Virus record (IMG/VR): IMGVR_UViG_3300032342_000012 | Coordinates: 1 to 52,508 of that record | From: a virus | Reading direction: 5' to 3' (one strand) | DNA length: 52,508 nucleotides | In this document: positions 28,217-36,191 of the stretch, in pieces | Numbering within the stretch: position 1 is the stretch's first letter | Layout: each line of letters begins with the position of its first letter | Translations under genes and position numbers: made by a program | The notes under the pieces: generated by a model | Database searches by the model: none | Told to the model about the DNA's origin: nothing | Seen by the model: the letters and a program-made list of their open reading frames with translations, nothing else

Positions 28217-29173
28217 CGTACCAAATCTGATTGGTGGGTAAATTTGCTTGATTAGTTCTGGTTGAACGAATAATTCAGCATCTTCTTGATATGTCAATAT
28301 CGCTGTTTGTGCAGTTGTGATTGTTGACATGGGCACAATATGGATAAAATCCTTATCTATTGTTGCATATGGAAACTTTCCAAGCAGGATATTAACCTGT
28401 TCAAGTGGATATGGAATAGGTCCAGGTAAGAATGCTCCAGTAAAATAGAACGGGGCATATTGTGCAATACTAAGAGAGTTAATAATTGACTCTATATTTG
28501 CTGTTCTAACTCGATATGATCTTCCGTTAATTAGAACTATTTCCGTATCGCCCCATGGTGATGCAAGTGACGATAGTGTTGAAAATGGGACATTAGTCGA
28601 TACAAGCGGAGAAGCATCGATGGGTGATAGGAACTGCATTGTTATGGTAACGTTTGCAAGTAGTTCTCGTGTTGCAATTGTTAGTTGACCTGTCGTTGAG
28701 ATTTGTTGTGCAACGACAGGTGATGCTACTGGAACGATTGCCGATCGTGGAGGTGCTGTAGATCTGGCAACACATTGTGCTAATCCTTCTTCAGAATCAT
28801 TGAATGTAAGTTCAACAGAATTTGGATCAATATACACAATCGATAATGGTTCAATTTCAATAAGATCGTCACCAACAAACTTATAAGCATACACAGCTGG
28901 GTTTACCCCAAGATTGTGTCGAATACTCCATGTGGTTGCGGGCCGTCCTTGTTCGTGAGTGAACAGAAGCTTTCTTGGACTCCAATCTTGTAAGCCAACT
29001 GCAAGTGGTGTTGGCTTTCCTGTCTGATATCCAAGCTTCCGTCCTGTCTTAATCAATGTCCCCTTACAACTTTGCGTAATGATACAATGAGTGAACACCT
29101 CGAACCCTGTTTTGTTTTCAGTTAGTTCAAGAGTCCGCTTGCATGTATCACACGTAAAGACTATAACGGCCAT
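28211..29173 (-). CDS. Probable virion protein with N-terminal zinc ribbon (320 aa)
   Basis: Residues 8-36 hold cysteines in a C-x2-C ... C pattern (FTCDTCKRTLEL, then HCIITQSCKGTL) that suggests a small zinc ribbon. Residues about 80-130 have WSIRHNLGVNPAVYAYKFVG and a following VYIDPNSVELTFND, a pattern found in phage tail and fibre proteins that bind the next subunit. The remainder is beta-rich without catalytic motif. It starts one base after the stop of the 103-aa gene and has no strong ribosome site, so it depends on coupled translation. Its position apart from the baseplate block is unusual. Confidence 0.6.
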   Translation of the reverse strand: MAVIVFTCDTCKRTLELTENKTGFEVFTHCIITQSCKGTLIKTGRKLGYQTGKPTPLAVGLQDWSPRKLLFTHEQGRPATTWSIRHNLGVNPAVYAYKFVGDDLIEIEPLSIVYIDPNSVELTFNDSEEGLAQCVARSTAPPRSAIVPVASPVVAQQISTTGQLTIATRELLANVTITMQFLSPIDASPLVSTNVPFSTLSSLASPWGDTEIVLINGRSYRVRTANIESIINSLSIAQYAPFYFTGAFLPGPIPYPLEQVNILLGKFPYATIDKDFIHIVPMSTITTAQTAILTYQEDAELFVQPELIKQIYPPIRFGTL

Positions 29174-29174
29174 G

Positions 29175-29486
29175 TTAACTCATTATGATTGATTTAGCAG
29201 AACCCGATGGGGGAAGTTGTAATCCTGAAACGTTCTCAAGATACATCATCTCTAGGTCCTTTGCGATTGATTGTGGTTCACAGGCTACAGCGTGTCTGTA
29301 AATATTATTCTTTCCTTCCATGTTGCTGACAATATATGGCATAAATCCAACTCCAAGCTTGTTTGGTCCTGCTGCTTGTGTGATAATTAGACGAACGCTC
29401 TCAAGAACCCATACGTCATTAATGACTGCATTAACTTTACCAATTATTTCCTCGCCACTGATCATTTTGAATGATTTGATCTCCAT
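29175..29486 (-). CDS. Sm-like small phage protein (103 aa)
   Basis: The sequence MEIKSFKMISGEEIIGKVNA, then VWVLESVRLIITQAAGPNKLGVGFMPYIV, has the strand order of Sm/Hfq-like folds and matches a small conserved family in T4-like phages of marine bacteria. I infer a fold, not a function; RNA binding is possible. The ribosome site AAGGAGAACATA is strong. It overlaps the 192-aa gene by one base and is followed at once by the zinc-ribbon gene. Confidence 0.55.
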   Translation of the reverse strand: MEIKSFKMISGEEIIGKVNAVINDVWVLESVRLIITQAAGPNKLGVGFMPYIVSNMEGKNNIYRHAVACEPQSIAKDLEMMYLENVSGLQLPPSGSAKSIIMS

Positions 29487-30064
29487 TATGTTCTCCTTAT
29501 GGTGTTGTATAGTTTATAGTACTCAGGATATGTGTCCTGTCGTATTGCGTAAAATTTGTTAATTCCAAATATTAGTATCTCAGCACCACTCTGTATCCCT
29601 TCGTCAAGTGCTGTCGAGATATATGTATATGACACAAGCTCAGACAATAATTTCTGTATTGACACATCGTCAGTTTGTTCAATTAGGTGTTGAAATGTAT
29701 GACGATATTCTTGTGACGTACTCGTTACTGTTTCATTGTAAAGATATTTGTACCCATTCGTTGGGAACACGTAGTAGGATGCTTGATCACATTGTGAAAC
29801 GTATGATCCATTTGCAATAATTGCTCGTTGATAAATGTTTGAAATTCCATGTTGGTTAATAAAGGCACGATTGAATGATTCTATAAACGCATCGTTCTTA
29901 TTGCGGTGTCGTACTTTAACTTCGCGAAATATGGAACTATCAAAGGGAAGTCCTTTGAACAAAGGAAGCCCCTTTGACTCACAGATAAACTGTTGGCAAC
30001 ATTGTTGGACTGTAGAAAGAAACTTTGAAGTCTCTTGTTGTTCTAAAAGTTCAGTAAACCGCAT
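29486..30064 (-). CDS. Possible ADP-ribosyltransferase-like protein with capsid-targeting-like start (192 aa)
   Basis: The layout recalls a phage family related to ADP-ribosyltransferases: GLPLFKGLPF (where others have L-Y-R-G), VRHRNKNDAF, FNRAFINQHGI followed by RAIIANGS, then YYVFPTNGYKYLYN, and near the end ALDEGIQSGAEILIFG. The expected Arg of the first motif is Lys here, and I cannot point to a certain catalytic Glu. The first residues, MRFTELLEQQ, resemble the capsid targeting sequence of T4 internal proteins such as Alt, which is an injected ADP-ribosyltransferase. No ribosome site precedes the ATG, and a CATAAATA element ends only five bases before it. The function call is tentative. 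Confidence 0.45.
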   Translation of the reverse strand: MRFTELLEQQETSKFLSTVQQCCQQFICESKGLPLFKGLPFDSSIFREVKVRHRNKNDAFIESFNRAFINQHGISNIYQRAIIANGSYVSQCDQASYYVFPTNGYKYLYNETVTSTSQEYRHTFQHLIEQTDDVSIQKLLSELVSYTYISTALDEGIQSGAEILIFGINKFYAIRQDTYPEYYKLYNTIRRT

Positions 30065-30069
30065 CGATA

Positions 30070-30077
30070 TATTTATG
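30070..30077 (-). promoter_or_regulatory. CATAAATA element at the start of the 192-aa gene
   Basis: The minus strand reads CATAAATA followed by TATCG and the ATG. If it is a late promoter, transcription would begin at or next to the start codon, giving a leaderless message. It could be chance in AT-rich DNA. Confidence 0.35.
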
Positions 30078-30121
30078 TTATTGCGGACTAATCGTGGTGT
30101 TCTCCGTTTTGGGCTAACGTA

Positions 30122-30409
30122 TTAAGTTTCTTGCACCTTTACATTACGAGAGAGCTTTTCGATCGTCTCGTTAGCTTCTGCAACAAGTTTTGGAACAATA
30201 TATAACGGACTACGTTGTATATCATCAATCAGGTAACAGAAGTCAACCTGAAGTTGATACAATGCAGTCTTTGTTACAGTAAGATCCTTATGAACGGTTC
30301 GTGCTGCACGACCCATTCCTTGCGTTGCCTTCGCAAACGCATGGTTCAAGAATGTAACGATTTGTGGAATATCCAGTTCCTGCTTTTCCTGCTTTTGCCT
30401 TTCAGCCAT
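30122..30409 (-). CDS. Unknown small helical protein (95 aa)
   Basis: I chose the ATG at 30409 (MAERQKQEKQELDIPQIV), which has GAGGAT as ribosome site; an earlier in-frame ATG at 30460 overlaps the upstream gene and lacks one. The protein is mostly helical, with a charged start and a middle part FLNHAFAKATQGMGRAARTV. It has no membrane segment or enzyme motif. Family not recognised. Confidence 0.65.
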   Translation of the reverse strand: MAERQKQEKQELDIPQIVTFLNHAFAKATQGMGRAARTVHKDLTVTKTALYQLQVDFCYLIDDIQRSPLYIVPKLVAEANETIEKLSRNVKVQET

Positions 30410-30444
30410 TTTATCCTCTTTACAGAGTAGTTGAACAAAGTGCT

Positions 30445-30627
30445 TTATTTGGTAAAGCACGCTTCTACAGTTGACGGGTCTAACGTCTCCTCTAGATCAT
30501 CGAGGATATCATAGATGTCCTCGTAGATTACTGGTTCGTTAACAAACTTGTCGGCATGTTTCTCGAGAAATCGAAACAGTTGGATTTCTGTGTAGGCAAC
30601 AATAGCATGTTTTTGATCATCGGTCAT
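30445..30627 (-). CDS. Unknown small acidic protein (60 aa)
   Basis: A good ribosome site (AAAAAGGAC) lies ahead of the ATG. The product is acidic and helical (YEDIYDILDDLEETLD). It is the third of four small genes in a row between the RNA ligase and the 192-aa gene; such early-type small genes in phages often act on host proteins, but nothing here shows it. Family not recognised. Confidence 0.65.
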   Translation of the reverse strand: MTDDQKHAIVAYTEIQLFRFLEKHADKFVNEPVIYEDIYDILDDLEETLDPSTVEACFTK

Positions 30628-30656
30628 TTATTGTCCTTTTTATTAGACTTATATTA

Positions 30657-30923
30657 CTACTTGAAGATCACGTGTGTAACCTTATCATATACCATCTTAG
30701 GTATAGATGAGTACACAAGCTGGACAAATGTCACCCATTTTGTTTGTTTATCGTCATAGTTCTTTAGAGCAAGTTCAATTGTTTCGCGTTGTGGCTCAAG
30801 AATCGAGACGATCTCTTCATACTGTTTCTTAGATACAGAAGGTGTTGTAAGGAGAACGAATTCTTCCAGATGCTCAACTTTCTTTGTCTCGGGTGTTTCT
30901 GTCATTAGTGGTTCAATTTTCAT
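30657..30923 (-). CDS. Unknown small protein (88 aa)
   Basis: The start at 30923 (MKIEPLMTETPETKK) has AAGGGAT as ribosome site and begins just after the preceding gene's stop; the longer in-frame form overlaps that gene by 59 bases and is unlikely. The product is helical (SKKQYEEIVSILEPQRETIELAL) and ends with a hydrophobic stretch VTFVQLVYSSIPKMVYDKV that is too polar for a membrane helix. Function unknown. Confidence 0.65.
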   Translation of the reverse strand: MKIEPLMTETPETKKVEHLEEFVLLTTPSVSKKQYEEIVSILEPQRETIELALKNYDDKQTKWVTFVQLVYSSIPKMVYDKVTHVIFK

Positions 30924-30924
30924 G

Positions 30925-31215
30925 TTATCCCTTGACGCGTTTTTCAACATAATCAGCAATCTCTTCGAACGTACTACCACCATCGTTTAGTTCTGCTAGA
31001 AACTCCTGCCTTCTGGAATCAAGACCACATTTAGCGAGCTGTTTTGTCGAAAGTAGATCTCCACCTTTACTTTCTGATGCGTCACTTGGATCCATAATCT
31101 CTCTTAACACACCGAGACAGCAGTATCCTTGGAAGTTTTTAAGTTCGCCTGTTGTTTGTTCATATTGTCCTGACCGTAGTGCCTTAATCCATTTTTTCTT
31201 CCACGATGTAATCAT
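30925..31215 (-). CDS. Conserved-type phage protein of unknown function (96 aa)
   Basis: The pattern W-x-x-A-L-R-S-G-x-Y-x-Q-T-x-G-x-L, then GYCCLGVLREIMDP and a final LAELNDGGSTFEEIADYVE is one I recognise from small conserved proteins in many phages; no function is known. Two adjacent cysteines (CCLG) are typical of it. It overlaps the RNA ligase gene by 4 bases (ATGA), so the two are translated together. Confidence 0.75.
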   Translation of the reverse strand: MITSWKKKWIKALRSGQYEQTTGELKNFQGYCCLGVLREIMDPSDASESKGGDLLSTKQLAKCGLDSRRQEFLAELNDGGSTFEEIADYVEKRVKG

Positions 31216-32186
31216 TGTTCGAACTCCTCGTTCATTTTGTTAAAGTACCATTCTCTTGTTCGAGTATTAACAACCTTGACAACGTCTTTCCATTCAAACC
31301 CGTTGCCTTCAATTGTATCTGTCTCTTCCTTGAGAATATCGTTGGCAACCCACTTCATGAATTTACCCATGTTCTGTGGGATGTGTGGTGACTGATCTTC
31401 ATTAACCAGCCAATTTAGTCCCTGTCGAAGTCGACCCTCAGGGAGGATTACATCAACGCAGGCATTAATGTTGTTAACCTTTTCGATGTCAACACTTGCA
31501 ACTTTTGTGACTTTCGTCACACTATGTTTCTGACCTTTCGTCTTAAACCACAAGTGTGTATTTTCTGGTCGTTCAGCACAAATCCAAACGATTCCCTCAC
31601 CAATACCAGTGAATCCAAAGTGTTTTGTCCACGGACATTCTTGTTCAACGTCCAGAGTTAACTTTTCCAAAGTTGGCGATGCTTGTTCTGGATTCTTGAA
31701 GTCTATATCAATTGTAAATGGTTGCACTTCATAAATGTTGTAGATTGATGCACTATGATTGTGAACGTTTGTTTGAATTGGTGCATAAACACCATCGATA
31801 ACATATGCAAACAATACCCATTGCTTTGGTAAATTTGATAATCCAACCCCTTTCTGTATATTTCCACCAATCCATTCACCATACAATGTAATATCGTTCT
31901 CTTTGGTTCCAAGTAGGTCAAATAGCCCATGTAGAATCGATTCTGGTATTTGGAAAATAAATCTTGCAAATCCGTGATTGTCATTGTCAATATCAAGGAT
32001 TCGTTCCCTTGACTGAGGCTGAATTTTGTCGTGAAAACGACGAAGACCAGCATTGGTCCCATGTAGTTTTGGTGATCCAATGAACGTGAGTGTAGGAATT
32101 AAATGCGGTGATGAGATACGATTGAAGTCGTCACGAACACATTTAACAACTGTTCTATATTGCTCGATACTTGGGAACTTGTTCAT
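31212..32186 (-). CDS. rnl2: RNA ligase, T4 Rnl2 family (324 aa)
   Basis: The nucleotidyltransferase motifs are in order: motif I KLHGTN at 40-45 with adenylated Lys40, motif III LYGEWIGG at 101-108, motif IV GEGIVW at 196-201, motif V WFKTKGQKH at 213-221. A C-terminal helical domain follows (about 240-324). Rnl2 enzymes seal nicks in RNA by an ATP-dependent reaction; T4 uses RNA ligases to repair tRNA cut by host defences. Length matches T4 Rnl2 (334 aa). It is the first gene of a leftward operon and has its own sigma70-type promoter, so it is probably early. The ribosome site is poor (GATAATAGTAAA). Confidence 0.88.
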   Translation of the reverse strand: MNKFPSIEQYRTVVKCVRDDFNRISSPHLIPTLTFIGSPKLHGTNAGLRRFHDKIQPQSRERILDIDNDNHGFARFIFQIPESILHGLFDLLGTKENDITLYGEWIGGNIQKGVGLSNLPKQWVLFAYVIDGVYAPIQTNVHNHSASIYNIYEVQPFTIDIDFKNPEQASPTLEKLTLDVEQECPWTKHFGFTGIGEGIVWICAERPENTHLWFKTKGQKHSVTKVTKVASVDIEKVNNINACVDVILPEGRLRQGLNWLVNEDQSPHIPQNMGKFMKWVANDILKEETDTIEGNGFEWKDVVKVVNTRTREWYFNKMNEEFEQ

Positions 32187-32252
32187 TTTACTATTATCTC
32201 TTGTTGGACTTAGTTTGCATTGTTAAGACTCGTAATCTTTTCATCATCTTCT

Positions 32253-32281
32253 ATTATACGTTGGTCTTATAAAAATTTCAA
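32253..32281 (-). promoter_or_regulatory. Sigma70-type promoter, leftward arm of a divergent pair
   Basis: On the minus strand, TTGAAA (32276-32281) and a perfect TATAAT (32253-32258) are 17 bases apart. It faces the RNA ligase gene, whose start is 67 bases further on. Confidence 0.75.
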
Positions 32282-32283
32282 CG

Positions 32284-32312
32284 TTGACTACCCTTCAGAA
32301 GAAAAGTATAAT
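32284..32312 (+). promoter_or_regulatory. Sigma70-type promoter, rightward arm of a divergent pair
   Basis: TTGACT (32284-32289) and a perfect TATAAT (32307-32312) are 17 bases apart. It faces the dCMP deaminase and RNR genes. Its -35 box is only two bases from the -35 box of the leftward promoter, so the two polymerases should exclude each other. Confidence 0.8.
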
Positions 32313-32369
32313 AATCAAAGAGTAAGAAAACTAAAAAACCAAAAACGACCAGGAATAAATATCTCAACT

Positions 32370-32786
32370 ATGAAATACAGACAGAAAAAAGTCCACATGA
32401 AAGTGGCATACGAATATTCAAAACTTTCGTACTGTGAAGATAAAAAGGTTGGCTGCGTGATTGTAAAGAATGACAACATTATCAGTATCGGCTATAATGG
32501 TACTTCTCCTGGAGAACCTAATTGCTGTGAAGATAAACATGGAAACACTCTTCCTGACGTTATTCACGCTGAAGAAAATGCCATTATAAAACTAGCAAAG
32601 ACTACTGGTGGAGCCCTTGACGCTTCATTATTCACAACATATGCTCCTTGCTTGGCGTGCTCACGTCTAATTGCAAATTCAGGAATTACCTCTGTTTACT
32701 ATTTCGAGTATAACTCAAAACATCCAGAAGGCAGCGAATACCTTGAAAAACGAGGTCTCTGGGTTGAACAAATTCTAATCGACTAA
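32370..32786 (+). CDS. cd: Deoxycytidylate (dCMP) deaminase (138 aa)
   Basis: The zinc site is clear: HAEEN at 66-70 (H66, catalytic E68) and PCLAC at 93-97 (C94, C97). A further cluster NCCEDKHGN and the GYNGTSPGEPN loop are typical of dCMP deaminases, which turn dCMP into dUMP for thymidylate synthase. I chose the ATG at 32370 because the conserved part starts there and because the longer in-frame version would begin upstream of the promoter boxes. It is the first gene of a rightward operon with RNR, and fits with ThyA and DHFR elsewhere in the window. Confidence 0.9.
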   Translation: MKYRQKKVHMKVAYEYSKLSYCEDKKVGCVIVKNDNIISIGYNGTSPGEPNCCEDKHGNTLPDVIHAEENAIIKLAKTTGGALDASLFTTYAPCLACSRLIANSGITSVYYFEYNSKHPEGSEYLEKRGLWVEQILID

Positions 32787-32806
32787 CAATAACAAAAGGA
32801 ATTAGT

Positions 32807-35461
32807 ATGGTCATGGCTGACAACGGGGATTCTTTGACTTCTAACGTGTACGAATCCAAAGACAGGCAAGTAACAGTATTTAAAGATCCATTTTCACAGG
32901 AAGTTTGGTCATCAACGTATCGTGATCATAATGATATAACAGTTGATGATACGACGTATCGAGTAGCGAAAGCAGCAGCAAGTATGGAAACCACTCAAGA
33001 ACTTCAGGAAGAGTGGACAGAAAAGTTCTATGATATGCTGTCCGAATTCAAGTGTACCGCTGGTGGACGAATTTATGCTAATGCCGGTACGGAATGGAAG
33101 GGGACCACGTTAATGAACTGTTATGTTGGCCCTCGTGTCTCAGAAGATCCTGATTCTCTCGATGGTATTCTAACACATCTTCGTCATCAAGCACAAACTT
33201 TAAAGTCAGAAGGTGGATGGGGTGAAAACTTTAGCTATATTCGTCCAAGAGGTTCTTTTATTCATGGCATTGGCGTTGAGACGCCAGGTGCTGTGAAATA
33301 TATGGAACTATTCGATAAGTCATCAGATGTAATAACATCCGGCTCAGGAAGAAAGAGTGCGAATAAGAAAGCTAAAGGAAAAATCCGCAAAGGTGCAATG
33401 ATGGGTGTTCTTGATGTGTGGCACCCAGATGTGGTTGAGTTTATCACAGCAAAACAACAACCTGGTCGTCTAACAAAGTTTAACCTTTCTGTAAATTGTA
33501 CAGACGAGTTTATGGATCGTGTTTCGAACATCCAAAAACTACAAGCATTTGCAGATCGAAACGTTCCTGGATATAATCAATACGGAAAACAAGAAGTTGA
33601 AGAGAAGATTGCTGAACTAGATGAATGGGATCTTATTTTTCCCGATACGAACCATCCAGCTCATAAAACAGATTGGGATGGTAATATCAAGAAATGGACA
33701 GATCAAGGACATCCTATTGTCGTTCATAATACAGTGTCTGTAATGTGGTTGTGGAATCTCATTATGGAAAGTACATACAATAGAGCTGAACCAGGTGTGT
33801 TATTTCTCGATCGTGCAAACCACTTTCTTCCTCTTTCTTATGCTGAGACAGTATCCGCGACCAACCCTTGTGGCGAACAGGTCCTAGCTCCTGCAGGGGT
33901 GTGTAACCTCGCGTCGATCAACCTTACCCAATTCGTTAACGCAGATCTTATGGATTTTGATTATGCCAAGATTGCAAAATATACAACATATCTAGTTCGC
34001 TTTCTTGATAACATTAATGATCTCACTGATGCTCCACTACCTCAGTATGAACATTCGATTCGTAATAAAAGACGAATTGGTGTTGGTATTCTTGGTTGGG
34101 GATCTGCATTATACATGTTGAAGACAAGATTCGCAAGCTCCAAAGCAAATGAATTTCGCGATCGTGCTATGGAAACAATTGCTAGAACGGCATATATGAC
34201 ATCAATAGATCTAGCGCAAGAAAAAGGAATGTTCTCATATTGTGATCCAATAAAACATTCACAAGGTCGATTCATAAAGAGTCTTAGTCTTCCAGATGAA
34301 TACCTTGATAAACTTCTTAAGTATGGAATACGAAATAGCTCACTTTTGTCAATCCAACCAACAGGAAACACGTCAATTTTTGCCAACGTTGTCTCAGGTG
34401 GATTGGAACCAGTGTTTCTCCATGAATATGTTCGCACTGTAATTGTTGGAGACATGCCTGCCGAAATTGCACCTCAGACACCTCGTTGGTTTGAGGGGGC
34501 ATGGCATGAAACGGAAATGTTCAAATTCACAACTGAAGGTGATGAAGAAATTCTCCGTGGTGTTGCTGATAATGGTACAGTTTACAAAATCGACAAGAAT
34601 CGTGGTCTGACAAAAGAGGTTCTTTGTGAAGATTATGGTGTTCGTTTTATGAAGCATTGTGGTCAATGGGATCCAAATGCTGATTGGGCTGCAACAGCAA
34701 TGAGTATGACCGTCAATGATCATGTTAATGACTTAATTGGTTTCGCTCGTTGGGTTGATAGTTCAATATCAAAGACGACAAACGTTCCCTATGACTATCC
34801 ATTCGAACAATTTCAGAACATCTATATTGAGGCATATAAGTCTGGATACGTTAAGGGCGTAACAACATATCGTGCTGGTACAATGACAAATGTTCTTGCT
34901 GCAAAAGATGAAAAGGAAGCAACAAATGATGATGAAGAGATCATCCTACAGGATGTTAAAATGGGAGACTCGTCTGAAGCTTCAATGAAAGTTATGCGTG
35001 TTGAGGGCAAGAAATGGTACCTTACTGTTGTGTGGAATGAGACACGAACGCGTCCGTTTGCACTATTCATTCACACAAATCATCCGGAAAAGTCTACTAC
35101 AACAAACGATGCTGTCGAAAGACTTCTTGAACTTGCTGAAAGAAAGGGAATACCACAACGACATATTGAGACTGTTTACGAAAAGATAGAAATTGACAAC
35201 AATACAACGAAGATCACAAGAATGATTAGTTTGTGTCTTCGTCACGGTGTACTAATTAAGAATATTGTTGCAACACTCGATAAGGTTGAGAATGTATATG
35301 CTGGCTCGTTTTTGTTCCAGGTAACAAAATACCTAGCGACGTTCATTAGAGATGGGGAGAAAGTCGAAGGTGAGTTGTGTTTAGAGTGTGGTAGTGACAA
35401 AGTGATTTACACCGAAGGGTGCAAAAAATGTTTAAATTGTTCTAGTTCAAAGTGTGGTTAA
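32807..35461 (+). CDS. nrdJ: Class II (adenosylcobalamin-dependent) ribonucleotide reductase (884 aa)
   Basis: The protein shows the single-chain class II layout: a redox Cys in TTLMNCYVGPR (C105), the finger-loop N-x-C-x-E in NPCGEQ (N353, C355, E357), the partner Cys in GVCNLASINL (C366), and LLSIQPTGNTSIFANVVSGGLEPVF. After the catalytic core come a TSCPD-like region (RPFALFIHTNHPEKSTT, about 755-780) and a C-terminal Cys cluster (CLECGSDKVIYTEGCKKCLNC) that regenerates the active site. No separate radical subunit gene is in the window, as expected for this class. It would supply deoxynucleotides and needs vitamin B12 from the host. AAAGGAA precedes the ATG; a second ATG lies two codons on. 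Confidence 0.92.
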   Translation: MVMADNGDSLTSNVYESKDRQVTVFKDPFSQEVWSSTYRDHNDITVDDTTYRVAKAAASMETTQELQEEWTEKFYDMLSEFKCTAGGRIYANAGTEWKGTTLMNCYVGPRVSEDPDSLDGILTHLRHQAQTLKSEGGWGENFSYIRPRGSFIHGIGVETPGAVKYMELFDKSSDVITSGSGRKSANKKAKGKIRKGAMMGVLDVWHPDVVEFITAKQQPGRLTKFNLSVNCTDEFMDRVSNIQKLQAFADRNVPGYNQYGKQEVEEKIAELDEWDLIFPDTNHPAHKTDWDGNIKKWTDQGHPIVVHNTVSVMWLWNLIMESTYNRAEPGVLFLDRANHFLPLSYAETVSATNPCGEQVLAPAGVCNLASINLTQFVNADLMDFDYAKIAKYTTYLVRFLDNINDLTDAPLPQYEHSIRNKRRIGVGILGWGSALYMLKTRFASSKANEFRDRAMETIARTAYMTSIDLAQEKGMFSYCDPIKHSQGRFIKSLSLPDEYLDKLLKYGIRNSSLLSIQPTGNTSIFANVVSGGLEPVFLHEYVRTVIVGDMPAEIAPQTPRWFEGAWHETEMFKFTTEGDEEILRGVADNGTVYKIDKNRGLTKEVLCEDYGVRFMKHCGQWDPNADWAATAMSMTVNDHVNDLIGFARWVDSSISKTTNVPYDYPFEQFQNIYIEAYKSGYVKGVTTYRAGTMTNVLAAKDEKEATNDDEEIILQDVKMGDSSEASMKVMRVEGKKWYLTVVWNETRTRPFALFIHTNHPEKSTTTNDAVERLLELAERKGIPQRHIETVYEKIEIDNNTTKITRMISLCLRHGVLIKNIVATLDKVENVYAGSFLFQVTKYLATFIRDGEKVEGELCLECGSDKVIYTEGCKKCLNCSSSKCG

Positions 35462-35472
35462 ATTCAGAATAT

Positions 35473-35480
35473 TATAAATA
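35473..35480 (+). promoter_or_regulatory. T4-type late promoter (TATAAATA), plus strand
   Basis: TATAAATA, an exact late consensus, lies 17 bases upstream of the secreted-protein gene at 35498 and just after the RNR stop. It separates this gene in timing from the RNR operon. Confidence 0.65.
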
Positions 35481-35497
35481 TTCCAAATGGGGGCTAT

Positions 35498-35920
35498 ATG
35501 AAAAAATTACTGATTGGTTTGTGTTTAATGATCGCGAGTTCAGTAGGATTGACTGCAACATGGGAGTATCTAGGAGTCGTTGGACCCATACAGGTGTATA
35601 TCGACCGTGATAGTGTGACTATGCAAAACGACGGAACGTATCTTGCAGCAAAGATGGTTTTTGATAGACCACAAATAGTTAGTGGTTACTATGACACATC
35701 TCAAGATCGTGTTATTCCCTTTCCACCAAATACAGCAGTTGCTTATGTTATCTCACGTGTGTTTATTGCGTGCAACGAGAAGGGGTTCTACATAAACGAC
35801 GAGACGCTTTATGGTGTTGACGGGAGAGAGATCTTCACCTACGTACCATCTAGATCAATCTTAACGGAAATTGCACCAAAGGCACCATCGGGGATGGTTT
35901 TTAACGTGGCGTGTGATTAA
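35498..35920 (+). CDS. Secreted small protein, adhesin E-like (140 aa)
   Basis: The N-terminus MKKLLIGLCLMIASSVGLTA is a classic signal peptide, with likely cleavage after LTA. The mature part (TWEYLGVVGPIQVYIDRDSV, YLAAKMVFDRP) resembles bacterial periplasmic or surface proteins of the Adhesin_E type, in which a Trp strand and Y-I-D-R-D-S motif open a beta fold; two later cysteines (FIACNEKG, FNVACD) may pair. Phages rarely make secreted proteins apart from lysis and superinfection-exclusion factors, so such a role is possible. A late promoter precedes it, with GGGGG as a weak ribosome site. Confidence 0.7.
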   Translation: MKKLLIGLCLMIASSVGLTATWEYLGVVGPIQVYIDRDSVTMQNDGTYLAAKMVFDRPQIVSGYYDTSQDRVIPFPPNTAVAYVISRVFIACNEKGFYINDETLYGVDGREIFTYVPSRSILTEIAPKAPSGMVFNVACD

Positions 35921-35930
35921 ACTTTAAATA

Positions 35931-36191
35931 TTAGTCTGGTCGAATAAAAAATGAACAATCACAATATTTGCATCCTACTGGATACATGCGATCATATGCA
36001 TCAAAGTGCCTATAATAAGGATGTCCGCAAATACAAATGATACTGTCCCCATATTTGGGATTATAACTTAACCCTTCATAGGTCCTTCTGATAATTGACC
36101 GTATATAAGGTGGATTACCATCTTCGACAACATCTTCAATTGTCTGAAATGTTTCACGTTCATATTCAGGATATCTTCTAGTAGTCGTCAT
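35931..36191 (-). CDS. Small zinc-ribbon protein (86 aa)
   Basis: The C-terminal half has CICGHPYYRHFDAYDRMYPVG followed by CKYCDCSFF: C-x-C-x-H, a His, then C-x2-C-x-C, a plausible zinc site. I chose ATG 36191 (MTTTRRYPEYERE) with AAGGACG upstream; the longer form would overlap the preceding gene by 65 bases. Proteins with a C-x-C-G-H start and a C-x2-C end recur in phages, function unknown. It is convergent with the secreted-protein gene; there is no clear terminator between them. Confidence 0.65.
   Translation of the reverse strand: MTTTRRYPEYERETFQTIEDVVEDGNPPYIRSIIRRTYEGLSYNPKYGDSIICICGHPYYRHFDAYDRMYPVGCKYCDCSFFIRPD

Noticed and set aside
32220-32369. Upstream extension of the dCMP deaminase
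   Set aside because: It would start before the promoter boxes at 32284-32312 and adds non-conserved residues; the ATG at 32370 fits the family.
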